A DNA stretch of 64,000 nucleotides from Ligilactobacillus sp. WC1T17 (GCA_900110005.1 FOCC01000008.1:16503-80502); one strand, 5' to 3'; counted from the first letter of the stretch, positions 50,778-60,300 are shown. Numbers and translations: made by a program. Notes: a model not told the origin generated them from the letters alone.

Positions 50778-52847
50778 ATGAAACAGCTTATTTTAGCAGA
50801 AAAGCCTAGTGTTGCCCGTGATTTAAGCCAAATTTTAGGAGCTAAAGAAAAGCACCAGGGCTATTATGAAGGCTCAAATGTCGTGGTAACCTGGGCCTTG
50901 GGCCATTTACTAGGATTAAAAATGCCGGAAGACCTAAAGCCGGAGTGGCAAAAGTGGCAAATGGAGACCTTACCGATGCTGCCCAATAAAATTGGCATTA
51001 AACCGTTGCCTAAGACCGGCCGCCAGTTAAAAGTTATCAGTAATTTGGCCAAAAGAAAAGACATCAAAGAAGCCGTGATTGCAACTGATGCTGGACGTGA
51101 AGGCGAATTGGTAGCACGTTTTATTTTGCAATATATCCACTTTAACAAGCCGGTTAAGCGTTTGTGGATATCTTCGCAGACCGTCAAGGCTGTTAAGGAG
51201 GGCTTTAAAAAACTCAAGCCAGCCCAAGCTTATGATAATTTATACAAGTCAGCCTTGGCTAGAGCAACGGCCGATTGGCTCGTGGGATTAAATGTCACCC
51301 GAGCTTTGACGGTTAAATATCAAGATAATCTGGCAGCCGGACGGGTTCAAACACCAACGTTGGCTTTGGTTAATCAACGCGAACAAGAAATTGCCAAATT
51401 TATTCCGCAAAAGTATTATTCAGTCAGTTTAAAAATGGGCTCTAAGACAGCCAAATTGGTGCAAAAAAATCCTTATCAATTTAAAGAAAAAAACCAGGCT
51501 CAAGCACTTGTCGATAAAATTTCCAAGAGTGCCGGCATTGTGGATAAAATCAGTCGCAAGCAGACAAAAAAGCCTGCTCCCTTGCCTTATGATTTGACTG
51601 AATTACAACGGCAGGCAAATGAAAAATACGGCTATTCGGCTAAAAAAACCTTGTCCTTGGTGCAAAGTCTGTATGAAATCCATAAGGTTGTCTCCTATCC
51701 ACGGACTGATAGCAAGTATTTATCTGATGATTTGCTGCCTTCGATGAAAGAAAGATTACAAGCCATCAGTTCTTTAGTAGAAGAAGCTAAAATTTATGCT
51801 AAAGCTGGTGGTAAAATAGTCCAAAAACAAGCTATTAATAACGCTAAAGTCACCGATCACCATGCTTTAATTCCAACAGAACAAAGACCGCAGTACAGCA
51901 AAATGTCAGCTGATGAACACCGCATCTATGCAATGATTGCCAAGAGATTTGCCGGTTTATTTGCACAGCCTTTTACCGAAGAAAAGGTCAAATATGATTT
52001 GGATTTTGCAGGGCAGCATTTTACGTTGAACCAAGCTAAAGTTTTAGAAGCTGGTTGGAACAGCCAAGCCAAAAATGATACGGAACTTTTGGAATTAAAG
52101 GAAGGACAAAAGGTTAAGGGGACTTTTGTAATTGCTGAAAAATTAACCACACCACCTACACCTTTAACTGAAGGGTCACTTTTAGCCTTGATGGAAAAAT
52201 ACGGTTTAGGTACGCCAGCGACACGGGCAGAAACCATCGAAAAATTGGTTTCCAGCGAGTTAATGGAACGCCAAGGCAAGAATTTACATGTTACCAAAAA
52301 AGGCCAGCAATTATTGCATTTGGTCAACCCGGCTTTGGTAACACCTGAATTAACTGCTAAGTGGGAAAAAGAATTAGAAGGCATTGCTCAAGGTAAAGTC
52401 GATGAGCAGAAGTTTATCTTTGAAATTAAAAATGACACGAAAAAATTAGTCAAAGAGATTAAAGATTCCAAGGAAAGTTATAAAGATTATGCTTTGACAC
52501 AAAAGAAGTGCCCTGAATGCGGCTCTTTATTGCGCGAAAAGAAAGTACGTGATGGCAAGCTTTTAGTCTGCAGCAGTGATACCTGCAGCTACCGGCGCCG
52601 TGCTGAAGCTAAGGTAACTAACCACCGCTGTCCGCAGTGTCATAAGAAGATGCTGCTTATTTCTGGACCAAATGGAGATTATTTCAGATGCAAATTTGAT
52701 GGTACCACGGAAAAACCAGGTGCTAAAAAAGGCAAAAAGAAGATGACTAAGCACGAAGAACGCAAATTGATGCAAAAAATCAACCGGGATGATGAACCAC
52801 AGGAAAGTGCTTTGGCTTTAGCTTTAAAAGCTGCAATGGATAAATAA
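50778..52847 (+). CDS. topB: DNA topoisomerase III
   Basis: 689 aa, type IA. TOPRIM domain at the N-terminus (LILAEKPSVARDLS, IATDAGREGELVARF), active-site tyrosine in VVSYPRTDSKYL (Tyr about 307), then the catalytic domains and two C-terminal zinc ribbons (CPECG at about 577, CPQCHKK at about 619) with a basic tail KKGKKKMTKHEER. Decatenates and resolves single-stranded crossings. This size and zinc ribbons fit Firmicutes TopB. ATG start, downstream of a terminator. Confidence 0.95.
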   Translation: MKQLILAEKPSVARDLSQILGAKEKHQGYYEGSNVVVTWALGHLLGLKMPEDLKPEWQKWQMETLPMLPNKIGIKPLPKTGRQLKVISNLAKRKDIKEAVIATDAGREGELVARFILQYIHFNKPVKRLWISSQTVKAVKEGFKKLKPAQAYDNLYKSALARATADWLVGLNVTRALTVKYQDNLAAGRVQTPTLALVNQREQEIAKFIPQKYYSVSLKMGSKTAKLVQKNPYQFKEKNQAQALVDKISKSAGIVDKISRKQTKKPAPLPYDLTELQRQANEKYGYSAKKTLSLVQSLYEIHKVVSYPRTDSKYLSDDLLPSMKERLQAISSLVEEAKIYAKAGGKIVQKQAINNAKVTDHHALIPTEQRPQYSKMSADEHRIYAMIAKRFAGLFAQPFTEEKVKYDLDFAGQHFTLNQAKVLEAGWNSQAKNDTELLELKEGQKVKGTFVIAEKLTTPPTPLTEGSLLALMEKYGLGTPATRAETIEKLVSSELMERQGKNLHVTKKGQQLLHLVNPALVTPELTAKWEKELEGIAQGKVDEQKFIFEIKNDTKKLVKEIKDSKESYKDYALTQKKCPECGSLLREKKVRDGKLLVCSSDTCSYRRRAEAKVTNHRCPQCHKKMLLISGPNGDYFRCKFDGTTEKPGAKKGKKKMTKHEERKLMQKINRDDEPQESALALALKAAMDK

Positions 52848-52882
52848 AAAAGGACAGTTTGCTTAGCAAACTGTCTTTTTTT
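52846..52882. terminator. Shared bidirectional terminator, topB and DUF454 gene
   Basis: GACAGTTTGC (52853-52862) / GCAAACTGTC (52866-52875), perfect, flanked by A6 and T7. It separates converging topB and the small membrane-protein gene, overlapping both gene ends. Confidence 0.92.
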
Positions 52883-53168
52883 ATGATTTGCTTTTGCTCA
52901 TGAAGGGCATTTTCAGCCACAAAGTTTTGTACCAAACTTCTTTTTGTTTAGCAGCAACCTTTTGTTTTTCAGTACGCAAAAAATGGTTTATCCATTGGTG
53001 AAAGCGCGTTTTAAGGAGCCATTGATGGAAGCGGGGTGAAAATTTCGACATACTATACAAGAAAGCGAGGATGAAGGGAACTTGGGGGATAACGGGCAAC
53101 ATCAAACCGATAATAGACAAAACAAACATAACGATGGCTAGCATGAGCCATAAGAAGCGTGTAATCAA
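52881..53168 (-). CDS. DUF454 (YbaN-type) small membrane protein
   Basis: 95 aa, TTG start with AGGAGGG upstream. Two to three helices; N-terminal LGLMLPVIPQVPFILAFLYSMSKFSPRFHQWLL matches the DUF454 pattern of glycine/proline-rich LPVLPT-like loop then PF and SPRxHxWLL. Function is unknown; often near haem or respiratory genes in other bacteria, not here. Convergent with topB. Confidence 0.8.
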   Translation of the reverse strand: MITRFLWLMLAIVMFVLSIIGLMLPVIPQVPFILAFLYSMSKFSPRFHQWLLKTRFHQWINHFLRTEKQKVAAKQKEVWYKTLWLKMPFMSKSKS

Positions 53169-53308
53169 AAAATCCCTCCTTGAATCTTTTATTTAGAACA
53201 GTGTATCATAGTAATCTAGGACAAAGGTTACAAGAATAGTAAAAATTTGTTAAGTTTGTGTAAACGAAAACAATGCTGATATATCAAAACTTTTGAATGA
53301 GGATGAAG

Positions 53309-55471
53309 ATGGAAAAAGAAGTTGTTGCTAAATATCAAGAAGGACAATTGTTACTAAAAAATAAAAAATATCAGCCGGCTTTAGCGTCTTTTAAAGATGT
53401 ATACAAAAATCAGCCGGCCTTTTTGTCAGTGTGCTATTTTTTAGGAAAATGCTACTATTATTTAGATCAGATGCAACCGGCGGAGACGTATTTAAAAAAG
53501 CATTTAGCCAGTTCTTATCCTAAAAATCAAGCTCAGGCAGCTAAATTGCTGTGTCAAGTCTACCTCAAAGGCAATAATTATCCAGCAGCCAAAACCATGT
53601 TTGAGCAGGCAAGGCAACTGGGAGCTAAAAATTTAACGAAGCTAAAGCAGGCTTTAACGCCGACTTTGCAATTCAAATTTATCCAGTTAGCTAAAAATAA
53701 TACTCCGATTGCTAAATGCAATGCTTCTGAATATCAAGGAATAAAATTTTTTATTAATAAGATGGATGATGATAAAAAACGCGCCTTTATGGATGGTAAG
53801 TGGCATAAGCTGGCGGTTACGCGGCCTAAACCTGCTAAATTTAAGGGTTTTATGTCAGTAGCTGTTTTAGATGAACGGAATTATTATCAAAAATACTTAA
53901 AAAAGCTTCCCAGCCTTTATTATCAGTCGGCCTTTAATGATTATTTGGAAAATGACCGTTTCTTTAAGGATAAATGGGAAAAATCACGCGTCTTTTCACT
54001 ACTGGCAACGCGCATTTTTAAGCGGGAGCAGATTTTTGAACTATTAAAGCTCAATGACTTGCTCGATGCAGATGCTCAAAAGCAGCTGAAAAGTTGCGAT
54101 GACTTGGTTTACCTCAAGCAGCAGGGGGAAGTTTTGCCTTTAAGGGCTGAAAAAATATTTGAAAATCCACAACAGTTACGAAAATTCGGCTTTTTATGCG
54201 CTAAAAATTGCCATCAAACCTTACATTTAAAGGATAAGTGCCAAGGTGAAAGGTTAATCAAAAAGATTTTGCAAACATCTAGCAAACAAGAACTTCCCTT
54301 TAAGCACACCCAAAGAAGCTATCAGCCAACACCAGAACAACAAGCCTTTATCAAATGGCTTAAACAAAACAATCGGCGTGTTATTAACCTTTTAGGTGTC
54401 GGTGGCAGTGGTAAAACCTATACTTTGGGACAAATTTTAAATCAAAAGCGGGTATTAGCTTTAGCGCCAACCCACAAAGCCCGGCTGAATTTAGCGGCTA
54501 ACGGCTTTAGCCACAATGAAACCCTGCAAAAAGTTTTATATGAATTAGCCAATAGCCAATCTGAGCTCTTAGATGGCGATAAATATGACTTGATTATCAT
54601 TGATGAAATTTCTATGGCCACACAGGCAATGATTGTTGAATTATTTAAGTATATTGGCTTTGATTACCGCTTTTTATTCTTGGGCGATGATAGGCAATTG
54701 CCGCCTGTCAGTCAAGATGAAGACGCCCTAGAAGTATGCGGAAATGTAATGGAATTGCTGCATCTATATGGTTCCTGCTACTGTTTTACTGATAATTTGC
54801 GGTGTAAGGATGCAGCTACTAGCGCTTTGATTGCCCAATGTCGTAAGCAAAATGCTGCTTATGTTAAAACAACGCCTACTTTTGTAACACAAAGTGGGCA
54901 ACAGATGCTTGAAGATAAGTTAAACCACCCTGATTTAGAAGATTGTATGATTTTGGCCTACCGGAATTTAACGGTGGGAAAAATTAATGAGTTGTTCTTT
55001 AAAAAATTGTCGAAAAACAAACGAAAGGTTATCCCATTTGAATTAACCAACATTTATGGCCGGGGCGGTTTTTTTATTGGAGCGCAAGTTGTTTTTTACC
55101 GCAATGATGATCAATATCAAAATTACGGCTATACCAATAGTGAATTTGGAGTCATTACAGCTATTGAAATGCCTAGTGAAAAAAAGCCTGATGGTAAAAT
55201 TTTTGTCAAAACCGACGTCAAAGAATATGCGCTTCCTGTGTGGCGGGCCAAAGAAGATTTGTTTTTAGCCTATGCTTTGACCATCCACAAGTCACAAGGC
55301 AGTGGATCTAAAAGAGTATATGTGGTCGAAGCTAATGATTATTGCCAAGCTTATACGGCGTTGTCGCGGTCCAAAGAAAAGGTATATTTTGTTTCGATGA
55401 CGCGAAATGAGTTGATAAAGGCTATTTTGACGCCGACTAAATTTAAATATAATGTGCTGAGTTACAAATAA
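53309..55471 (+). CDS. Superfamily 1 helicase with N-terminal TPR-like repeats
   Basis: About 720 aa. ATG 53309 follows GAGGATGA; earlier in-frame ATGs at 53297 and 53303 lack a better site. Residues 1-120 form paired-helix TPR-like repeats (YQPALASFKDVYKNQP, PAETYLKKHL). A middle region of unknown fold (120-360) precedes a RecD/Dda-type motor: Walker A GVGGSGKT (about 370), Walker B LIIIDEIS, motif III GDDRQLPPVS, and C-terminal TIHKSQGSGSKRV and AYTALSRSKEKVYF. TPR plus RecD-like helicase is unusual; the helicase could repair or restart forks or act in defence. No neighbour suggests which. Confidence 0.75.
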   Translation: MEKEVVAKYQEGQLLLKNKKYQPALASFKDVYKNQPAFLSVCYFLGKCYYYLDQMQPAETYLKKHLASSYPKNQAQAAKLLCQVYLKGNNYPAAKTMFEQARQLGAKNLTKLKQALTPTLQFKFIQLAKNNTPIAKCNASEYQGIKFFINKMDDDKKRAFMDGKWHKLAVTRPKPAKFKGFMSVAVLDERNYYQKYLKKLPSLYYQSAFNDYLENDRFFKDKWEKSRVFSLLATRIFKREQIFELLKLNDLLDADAQKQLKSCDDLVYLKQQGEVLPLRAEKIFENPQQLRKFGFLCAKNCHQTLHLKDKCQGERLIKKILQTSSKQELPFKHTQRSYQPTPEQQAFIKWLKQNNRRVINLLGVGGSGKTYTLGQILNQKRVLALAPTHKARLNLAANGFSHNETLQKVLYELANSQSELLDGDKYDLIIIDEISMATQAMIVELFKYIGFDYRFLFLGDDRQLPPVSQDEDALEVCGNVMELLHLYGSCYCFTDNLRCKDAATSALIAQCRKQNAAYVKTTPTFVTQSGQQMLEDKLNHPDLEDCMILAYRNLTVGKINELFFKKLSKNKRKVIPFELTNIYGRGGFFIGAQVVFYRNDDQYQNYGYTNSEFGVITAIEMPSEKKPDGKIFVKTDVKEYALPVWRAKEDLFLAYALTIHKSQGSGSKRVYVVEANDYCQAYTALSRSKEKVYFVSMTRNELIKAILTPTKFKYNVLSYK

Positions 55472-55534
55472 ATAATCTTAATTATGATAATAATAAAAAA
55501 TTAATATGACGTCGCTTACATTGAATTGAAGGGT

Positions 55535-55565
55535 TTTGACGGCAGATATTATGTGCTAGAATAAT
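55535..55565 (+). promoter_or_regulatory. Promoter of the ThrE-like exporter gene
   Basis: TTGACG (55536-55541), then either TAGAAT at 55557-55562 (15-bp spacer) or AATAAT at 55560-55565 (18-bp spacer). Spacing leaves the exact -10 uncertain. Confidence 0.45.
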
Positions 55566-55594
55566 CCTGTTATTTATAATTTGGAGGCCTTGAG

Positions 55595-56932
55595 ATGAGT
55601 AATAGAAGACGCAAGCATCATCAACATCATATGTCAATTCCTTGGCATGAATTTGTACCGGAAGATGATCAAATTTTGGCCCAAAAAGCTGATTTAGAAG
55701 CTAAATCAGCGGTTGTAGGGCGGGTAGGTTTGATGATGTTAGCTTGCGGTACCGGAGCATGGCGGGTACGCGATTCGATGAATATTATGGCACGGAAGCT
55801 TAATTTAGTCTGTTCAGCTGATATTGGACTGATTTCGCTTGAATTTACCTGTGTTGATCAAAATGGCCACAGCCACACACAGGCATTGTCCTTGCCGACA
55901 ACCGGTGTTAATACCGATAAATTGACTTTAATGGAACGTTTTATCAAAAAGGTCAATAAATCAGAAACTAACTTGACGTTAGAAGAAATTCATAATGAAC
56001 TGGATAAGATTCAAAATACTAAGGGTAATTACCAGCCTTATCAAGTCGGTTTAGCTGCCGCTTTAGCGTGCTGTGCCTTCGTTTTTTTGCTGGGAGGAGG
56101 CCCAATTGAAATGCTGGGGTCCTTTATCGGAGCTGGTTTAGGTAATTATACGCGCCGTAAAATGCTTGATCGGCATATTACACTGCTAGCTTGTGTAGCG
56201 GTCAGTGTGATGGTGGCCTGTTTAGCTTACAGTGCTTCATTTAACTTGATGGAGTTATTGTTCAATATTTCTTCACGTCACGAGGCAGGTTATATCGGGG
56301 CTATGCTCTTTGTGATTCCTGGTTTTCCCTTTATCACCAGTGGGTTGGACATTGCAAAGATGGATATGCGCTCAGGTCTTGAAAGATTAGCTCATGCTTT
56401 GGTGATTATTGGTGTGGCAACCTTAGTAGGCTGGGCTATGGCTTTAATGGTTCACTTGCAGCCGGAAGATTTTGTGCCTTTAAAATTAACGGCTTTACAG
56501 TATTTTTTGCTGCGGATTCCAGCCAGTTTTTGCGGGGTCTTTGGTTTCTCAATTATGTTTAACTCGCCCAAAAAGATGGCAGCAATCGCCGGCTTGATCG
56601 GTGCAGTTGCTAATCCTTTGCGGTTGGAATTGGTTGATATAGTTCATATGGAACCAGGATTAGCAGCCTTTTTCGGCGCTTTAACGGCAGGTTTGTTAGC
56701 GTCATATGTGTATAAAAAGATGCATTATCCACGCATTTCTTTAACAGTTCCGTCCATTGTGATTATGGTGCCGGGTTTGTACATGTATCGAGCCGTTTAC
56801 AACTTAGGTTTAGCCTCGATTTCCGTTGGCGCTTTGTGGGTGACCAAAGCAGCTCTAATTGTTATTTTCTTGCCACTAGGCTTAATTGTGGCCCGCATTC
56901 TAACGGACGACAAGTGGCGTCATTGCAACTAA
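55595..56932 (+). CDS. Threonine/serine exporter family (ThrE, DUF1212) membrane protein
   Basis: 445 aa. A soluble N-terminal domain (about 20-165) with the ThrE-type hydrophobic start VGLMMLACGTGAWRVRDSMN is followed by ten predicted helices in two blocks, including FVIPGFPFITSGLDIAKMDMRSG and a second block starting PASFCGVFGFSIMF and VPGLYMYRAVYNLG. ThrE-type proteins export threonine and serine in Corynebacterium, where both domains are fused in one chain as here; split pairs exist elsewhere. Substrate here unproven. SD TTGGAGG. Its stop codon adjoins the palindromic repeat cluster. Confidence 0.85.
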   Translation: MSNRRRKHHQHHMSIPWHEFVPEDDQILAQKADLEAKSAVVGRVGLMMLACGTGAWRVRDSMNIMARKLNLVCSADIGLISLEFTCVDQNGHSHTQALSLPTTGVNTDKLTLMERFIKKVNKSETNLTLEEIHNELDKIQNTKGNYQPYQVGLAAALACCAFVFLLGGGPIEMLGSFIGAGLGNYTRRKMLDRHITLLACVAVSVMVACLAYSASFNLMELLFNISSRHEAGYIGAMLFVIPGFPFITSGLDIAKMDMRSGLERLAHALVIIGVATLVGWAMALMVHLQPEDFVPLKLTALQYFLLRIPASFCGVFGFSIMFNSPKKMAAIAGLIGAVANPLRLELVDIVHMEPGLAAFFGALTAGLLASYVYKKMHYPRISLTVPSIVIMVPGLYMYRAVYNLGLASISVGALWVTKAALIVIFLPLGLIVARILTDDKWRHCN

Positions 56933-56934
56933 AC

Positions 56935-57054
56935 TAGGGTGCTTTTGGGAGCGGTTATAAGTCGTACTGCAAGTGGCAGATGCCGCCGTGGGTCTGACAA
57001 TACCCCAAGGCAGCTGTGGTTGCAGCTAGCCTTATGCGATCAAAAGCCCAACTA
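56935..57054. repeat. Palindromic repeat family, unit A (120 bp)
   Basis: Starts TAGGGTGC and ends GCCCAACTA. Outer pairing GCTTTTG (56941-56947) with CAAAAGC (57041-57047), then TTATAAG against CTTATGCG; apical part includes CCGCCGTGGG and CCCCAAGG. Begins 2 bases after the ThrE-type gene stop codon. Confidence 0.85.
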
Positions 57055-57057
57055 AAC

Positions 57058-57115
57058 TAGGGTGCAATCACGAACGATTATGAGCCGTAAAATAAGCTTG
57101 CCCTGGCTTGCAGTG
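57058..57115. repeat. Palindromic repeat family, unit B, truncated
   Basis: Contains only the left arm: TAGGGTGCAATCACGAACGA, then TTATGAGCCGTAAAATAAGC, almost identical to the left arm of unit E at 60551. It is cut after about 58 bp by an unrelated terminator. Confidence 0.8.
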
Positions 57116-57120
57116 TAAAA

Positions 57121-57172
57121 AATGGTGTTATATCTAAGCTTAACAAAAGCTTGATATAACACCATTTTTTTA
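57121..57172. terminator. Bidirectional terminator before uppP
   Basis: AATGGTGTTATATC and GATATAACACCATT form a 14-bp outer stem, with AAGCTT pairing inside and flanking A and T runs. It terminates uppP on the minus strand (its stop is at 57176) and any read-through from the exporter gene. Confidence 0.92.
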
Positions 57173-57175
57173 GAT

Positions 57176-58030
57176 TTATTTGATTACTAAGAAATACAGC
57201 AAAACTAAAATGCCGAGGGCAATCCGATACCAGCCGAAGATTTTGAAATCATGCTTTTTAATATATTGCATCAAGAATTTGATGACAACAATTGAAGAAA
57301 CAAAGGCAGTAATTAAGCCGACCAACATAATCCAAATTTCAGTTGTAGAAAAGACTAAACCAAATTTCAATAACTTAAATAAAGCTGCCCCAAACATGAC
57401 TGGAATAGCCAAGAAGAAGGTAAATTCAGCGGCTACTGTTCTAGAAACGCCTAAAATTAAAGCACCGACAATGGTAGCGCCTGAACGGGATGTTCCCGGG
57501 AAAATAGCTGCAATTAATTGGAAGAAGCCAATCATAACCACTGTATAATAGGATAAATCGGCAATTGAATTAATTTTAGGCCGACGGTGCTGGTTGACGG
57601 TTTCAATCCAGATAAAGGCAACCCCAAAGACGATTAAGGCAATAGCAACACTGACAGGATTATAGAAGAGCTTTTCAAAAGTATCATTGAATAATACCCC
57701 GATAATGCCGGCAGGAAGACAGGCAATAAAAATTTTAATCCACATGATAAAAATATCGCGGTCTAAATATTTCCAAATGCCCTGTGGCGCAAGGAAGCCT
57801 TGTTGTTTACTCTTATGGAATGGCCAAATTTTAGACCAATAGATAACCACAACAGCCATGATGGCTCCTAATTGAATGACAACTTCAAACATACTGTAAA
57901 AAGACTTGGAAACATCTAATTTAACAAATTGATCCAGTAAAATCATATGACCAGTGGAACTAATTGGCAGCCACTCGGTAATACCTTCGACAATCCCAAA
58001 TAAGAAGGATTTGATTAATTCGATAAGCAT
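57176..58030 (-). CDS. uppP: Undecaprenyl-diphosphatase
   Basis: 284 aa, eight helices. Active-site signatures: EGITEWLPISSTGHMIL (about 16-31) and FPGTSRSGATIVGAL (about 178-192), the inverted repeats that form the BacA/UppP active site. Dephosphorylates undecaprenyl diphosphate to recycle the cell-wall lipid carrier; overproduction gives bacitracin resistance. AGAAAGGA site before ATG. Confidence 0.97.
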   Translation of the reverse strand: MLIELIKSFLFGIVEGITEWLPISSTGHMILLDQFVKLDVSKSFYSMFEVVIQLGAIMAVVVIYWSKIWPFHKSKQQGFLAPQGIWKYLDRDIFIMWIKIFIACLPAGIIGVLFNDTFEKLFYNPVSVAIALIVFGVAFIWIETVNQHRRPKINSIADLSYYTVVMIGFFQLIAAIFPGTSRSGATIVGALILGVSRTVAAEFTFFLAIPVMFGAALFKLLKFGLVFSTTEIWIMLVGLITAFVSSIVVIKFLMQYIKKHDFKIFGWYRIALGILVLLYFLVIK

Positions 58031-58153
58031 ATAAAAATTCCTTTCTTGTTATTAACTAACTTTTTTATTATATGCAAAGTTATTAACGATGACAAGCGAT
58101 ATTCTGTGCTTGGGTATGGTAAAATTAATTCAAAGTAATAAGGGGTGTAGTGG

Positions 58154-58681
58154 ATGACACAGCAACAGAAAAAAAGAAAAGAATTGTTAGCGCAAAGTCT
58201 GTTTGAATTATTAAAGCATGAAGCCATTGAAAAGATTACGGTTGATCAAATCTGCCATGTGGCTGAGGTGCACCGCAGTACTTTTTATCGATATTTCCGT
58301 GATAAGTATGATTTGATGCATTTTGCTTTTGAAAAATTAATGCTGGCCCGAATTGAAGGCGAGCATTTTGTGGATGCTATGATTGAAATGATTTTAAAGA
58401 ATAAAGAAGTCTTCCGCAATATTTCAATCAACAATAACAATAACACCCTTTACTGGATTATGGTCGATATGTTAAGTCAGCAACTATTAGATGCTCAAAA
58501 AGAAGGACGCTTGCATGAATTAGAGTGGATTGGCAACGATATTAAATTATCGATTGCTCCACTTTTGGCGGCTAAAATGTACGCAGGCGCCTTTTTGACG
58601 ATTATTTTTGAATGGATTAATAGTAATTATCAGATGGATCCGCAAGAACTCAGTCTTTTCATTAAAAATTTGCATAAATAA
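58154..58681 (+). CDS. TetR-family transcriptional regulator
   Basis: 175 aa. N-terminal helix-turn-helix with ITVDQICHVAEVHRSTFYRYFRDKYDL (about 28-54), the TetR/AcrR signature. The C-terminal half with hydrophobic helices resembles the DhaS-like ligand-binding class of lactobacilli. It is followed 28 nt later by the flavoprotein gene and diverges from uppP; the promoter gap has no clear palindrome. Controls the flavoprotein operon by position (inference). Confidence 0.87.
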   Translation: MTQQQKKRKELLAQSLFELLKHEAIEKITVDQICHVAEVHRSTFYRYFRDKYDLMHFAFEKLMLARIEGEHFVDAMIEMILKNKEVFRNISINNNNNTLYWIMVDMLSQQLLDAQKEGRLHELEWIGNDIKLSIAPLLAAKMYAGAFLTIIFEWINSNYQMDPQELSLFIKNLHK

Positions 58682-58709
58682 AAAGGAGAATTAGTCAGGA
58701 GGGATAAGC

Positions 58710-60050
58710 ATGAAGGATAAAAAAGCAGATATTATTGTTGTTGGTGCTGGGTGTGCGGGTTTAGTAGCCGCTATCCAAGCACGTGAATTACATCAAAAAG
58801 TTATCGTTTTAGAAAAGATGGCTCAAGCGGGCGGTAATTCCATGCGGGCTTCTTCAGGAATGAATGCCGCTGAAACTATCCCGCAATTGAAAGCGGGCGT
58901 TATTGATGATTGGCATGCTTTTTACGCTGAAACGCTCAAGGGCGGCGGCTATTTAAATGATCCAAGTTTGTTGGAATATTTTGCTTCCCATAGTGCTTTA
59001 GCCATTGACTGGCTGGCAGCTCATGGGATTATTTTGGATGATTTAACCATTACTGGTGGAATGAGCGTGAAAAGAACGCACCGGCCGCATAGTATGGCGC
59101 CAGTAGGGGCTTTTTTGATTAAGCACTTGCTTAAGCGGGCGCAAGAGTTGGACATTCCGGTTATTTGCCAAACCAAAGTGCAAAAATTGCTGCAAAAAGA
59201 TGATCGAATCGTTGGGGTTGCAACCAACCAAGGTGAATTCAAAGCAAAGGCTGTAATTTTAGCAACAGGTGGTTTTGGTGCTTCACCAGCGTTAATTCAG
59301 AAGTATCGGCCTGACCTTGCTTCATTTAAAACAACCAACCATCAAGGTGCTACAGGTGATGGCCTTAAATTAGGCCTTGAAATCGGAGCGCAATTGACAC
59401 AGATGGAATTAATCCAGGTCCACCCTACCGTTAACCAGGATACAGACCATGCCTACTTGATTGGTGAAGCTGTTCGCGGTGAAGGGGCTATTTTAGTGAA
59501 CCAGCAGGGAATGCGGTTTGTGAATGAACTGGCAACTAGAAAAGTCGTATCAGCGGCGATTACAGCTTTACCTGAAAAAAGTGCCTACTTGCTTTTTGAT
59601 GATCAGGTTAAAAATAGGGTAAAAGCCATTGATTTTTATCAGCAAAAAGGCTTAGTAAAGCAAGCTGAAAGCATAGATTCTTTAGCCGAAATGCTTAAAA
59701 TGGATACTGCTGAATTAGCAAGTACGGTGAAAAGATGGAATCAAATGGCGACCGCTAAAAAAGACAGGGCTTTTCAGCGGACGACGGGCTTAAAGGTGTT
59801 GAGTAAGAAACCGTACTATGCGATTCATGTCGCACCAGCAATCCACTATACGATGGGTGGATTGCATATCAATGATAAAGCCGAAGTTTTCGATCAAAAC
59901 GGGGAAATTATAGGTGGCTTATATGCCTGCGGTGAAGTTTGCGGTGGATTACACGGCAATAACCGCATTGGCGGCAATTCCATCGCCGAAACAGTCATTT
60001 TTGGCCGCCAAGCCGGACTACAAGCAGTGTGCAATCGTGAGCGGTCATAA
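58710..60050 (+). CDS. Fumarate reductase flavoprotein-type FAD enzyme
   Basis: 446 aa, soluble. FAD-binding Rossmann motif VGAGCAGLVAA (about 11-21) and QAGGNSMRASSGMNA; active-site region includes HSMAPVG, the ATGGFGASP loop, LIGEAVRGEGAILV and the C-terminal CGEVCGGLHGNNRIGGNSIAE, all typical of flavocytochrome-c/fumarate reductase (KstD/FrdA) enzymes. No N-terminal haem motif and no FMN-linked domain or signal peptide, so it is a cytoplasmic flavoprotein that may use a soluble donor. AGGAGGGA site. Exact substrate (fumarate, urocanate or another enoate) is undecided. Confidence 0.9.
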   Translation: MKDKKADIIVVGAGCAGLVAAIQARELHQKVIVLEKMAQAGGNSMRASSGMNAAETIPQLKAGVIDDWHAFYAETLKGGGYLNDPSLLEYFASHSALAIDWLAAHGIILDDLTITGGMSVKRTHRPHSMAPVGAFLIKHLLKRAQELDIPVICQTKVQKLLQKDDRIVGVATNQGEFKAKAVILATGGFGASPALIQKYRPDLASFKTTNHQGATGDGLKLGLEIGAQLTQMELIQVHPTVNQDTDHAYLIGEAVRGEGAILVNQQGMRFVNELATRKVVSAAITALPEKSAYLLFDDQVKNRVKAIDFYQQKGLVKQAESIDSLAEMLKMDTAELASTVKRWNQMATAKKDRAFQRTTGLKVLSKKPYYAIHVAPAIHYTMGGLHINDKAEVFDQNGEIIGGLYACGEVCGGLHGNNRIGGNSIAETVIFGRQAGLQAVCNRERS

Positions 60051-60105
60051 GGCGTAAGCTAAGCTTAAAATGGCGCAAAAGGTGCATGGCATAGGAAGGA
60101 TGAAG

Positions 60106-60300
60106 ATGCGAAAACTTAATTTTAAAGCTTTAATGGTAGGTATAGGTCTTTTTTTAATGGCACTTTTATTTGGCGGAATTATTATTTTTCGCTTAACTCA
60201 TCGGGGTCATTTAGGTTTAGGACCTGTAAGAACAGGGAAACTGGCCTTTTTAACAATGGCTGCCTTAGCTGGTGCCTGTTATTATTTCAAACAAGTATGA
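60106..60300 (+). CDS. Small membrane protein, unknown
   Basis: 64 aa from ATG 60106 (AGGAAGGA 5 nt upstream; an ATG at 60100 lies within that site). Two hydrophobic helices (about 7-25 and 44-62) around a short basic loop (RLTHRGHLGLGPVRTGK). It ends at TGA 60298-60300, directly abutting a palindromic repeat cluster. Probably co-transcribed with the flavoprotein gene; no family recognised. Confidence 0.6.
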   Translation: MRKLNFKALMVGIGLFLMALLFGGIIIFRLTHRGHLGLGPVRTGKLAFLTMAALAGACYYFKQV

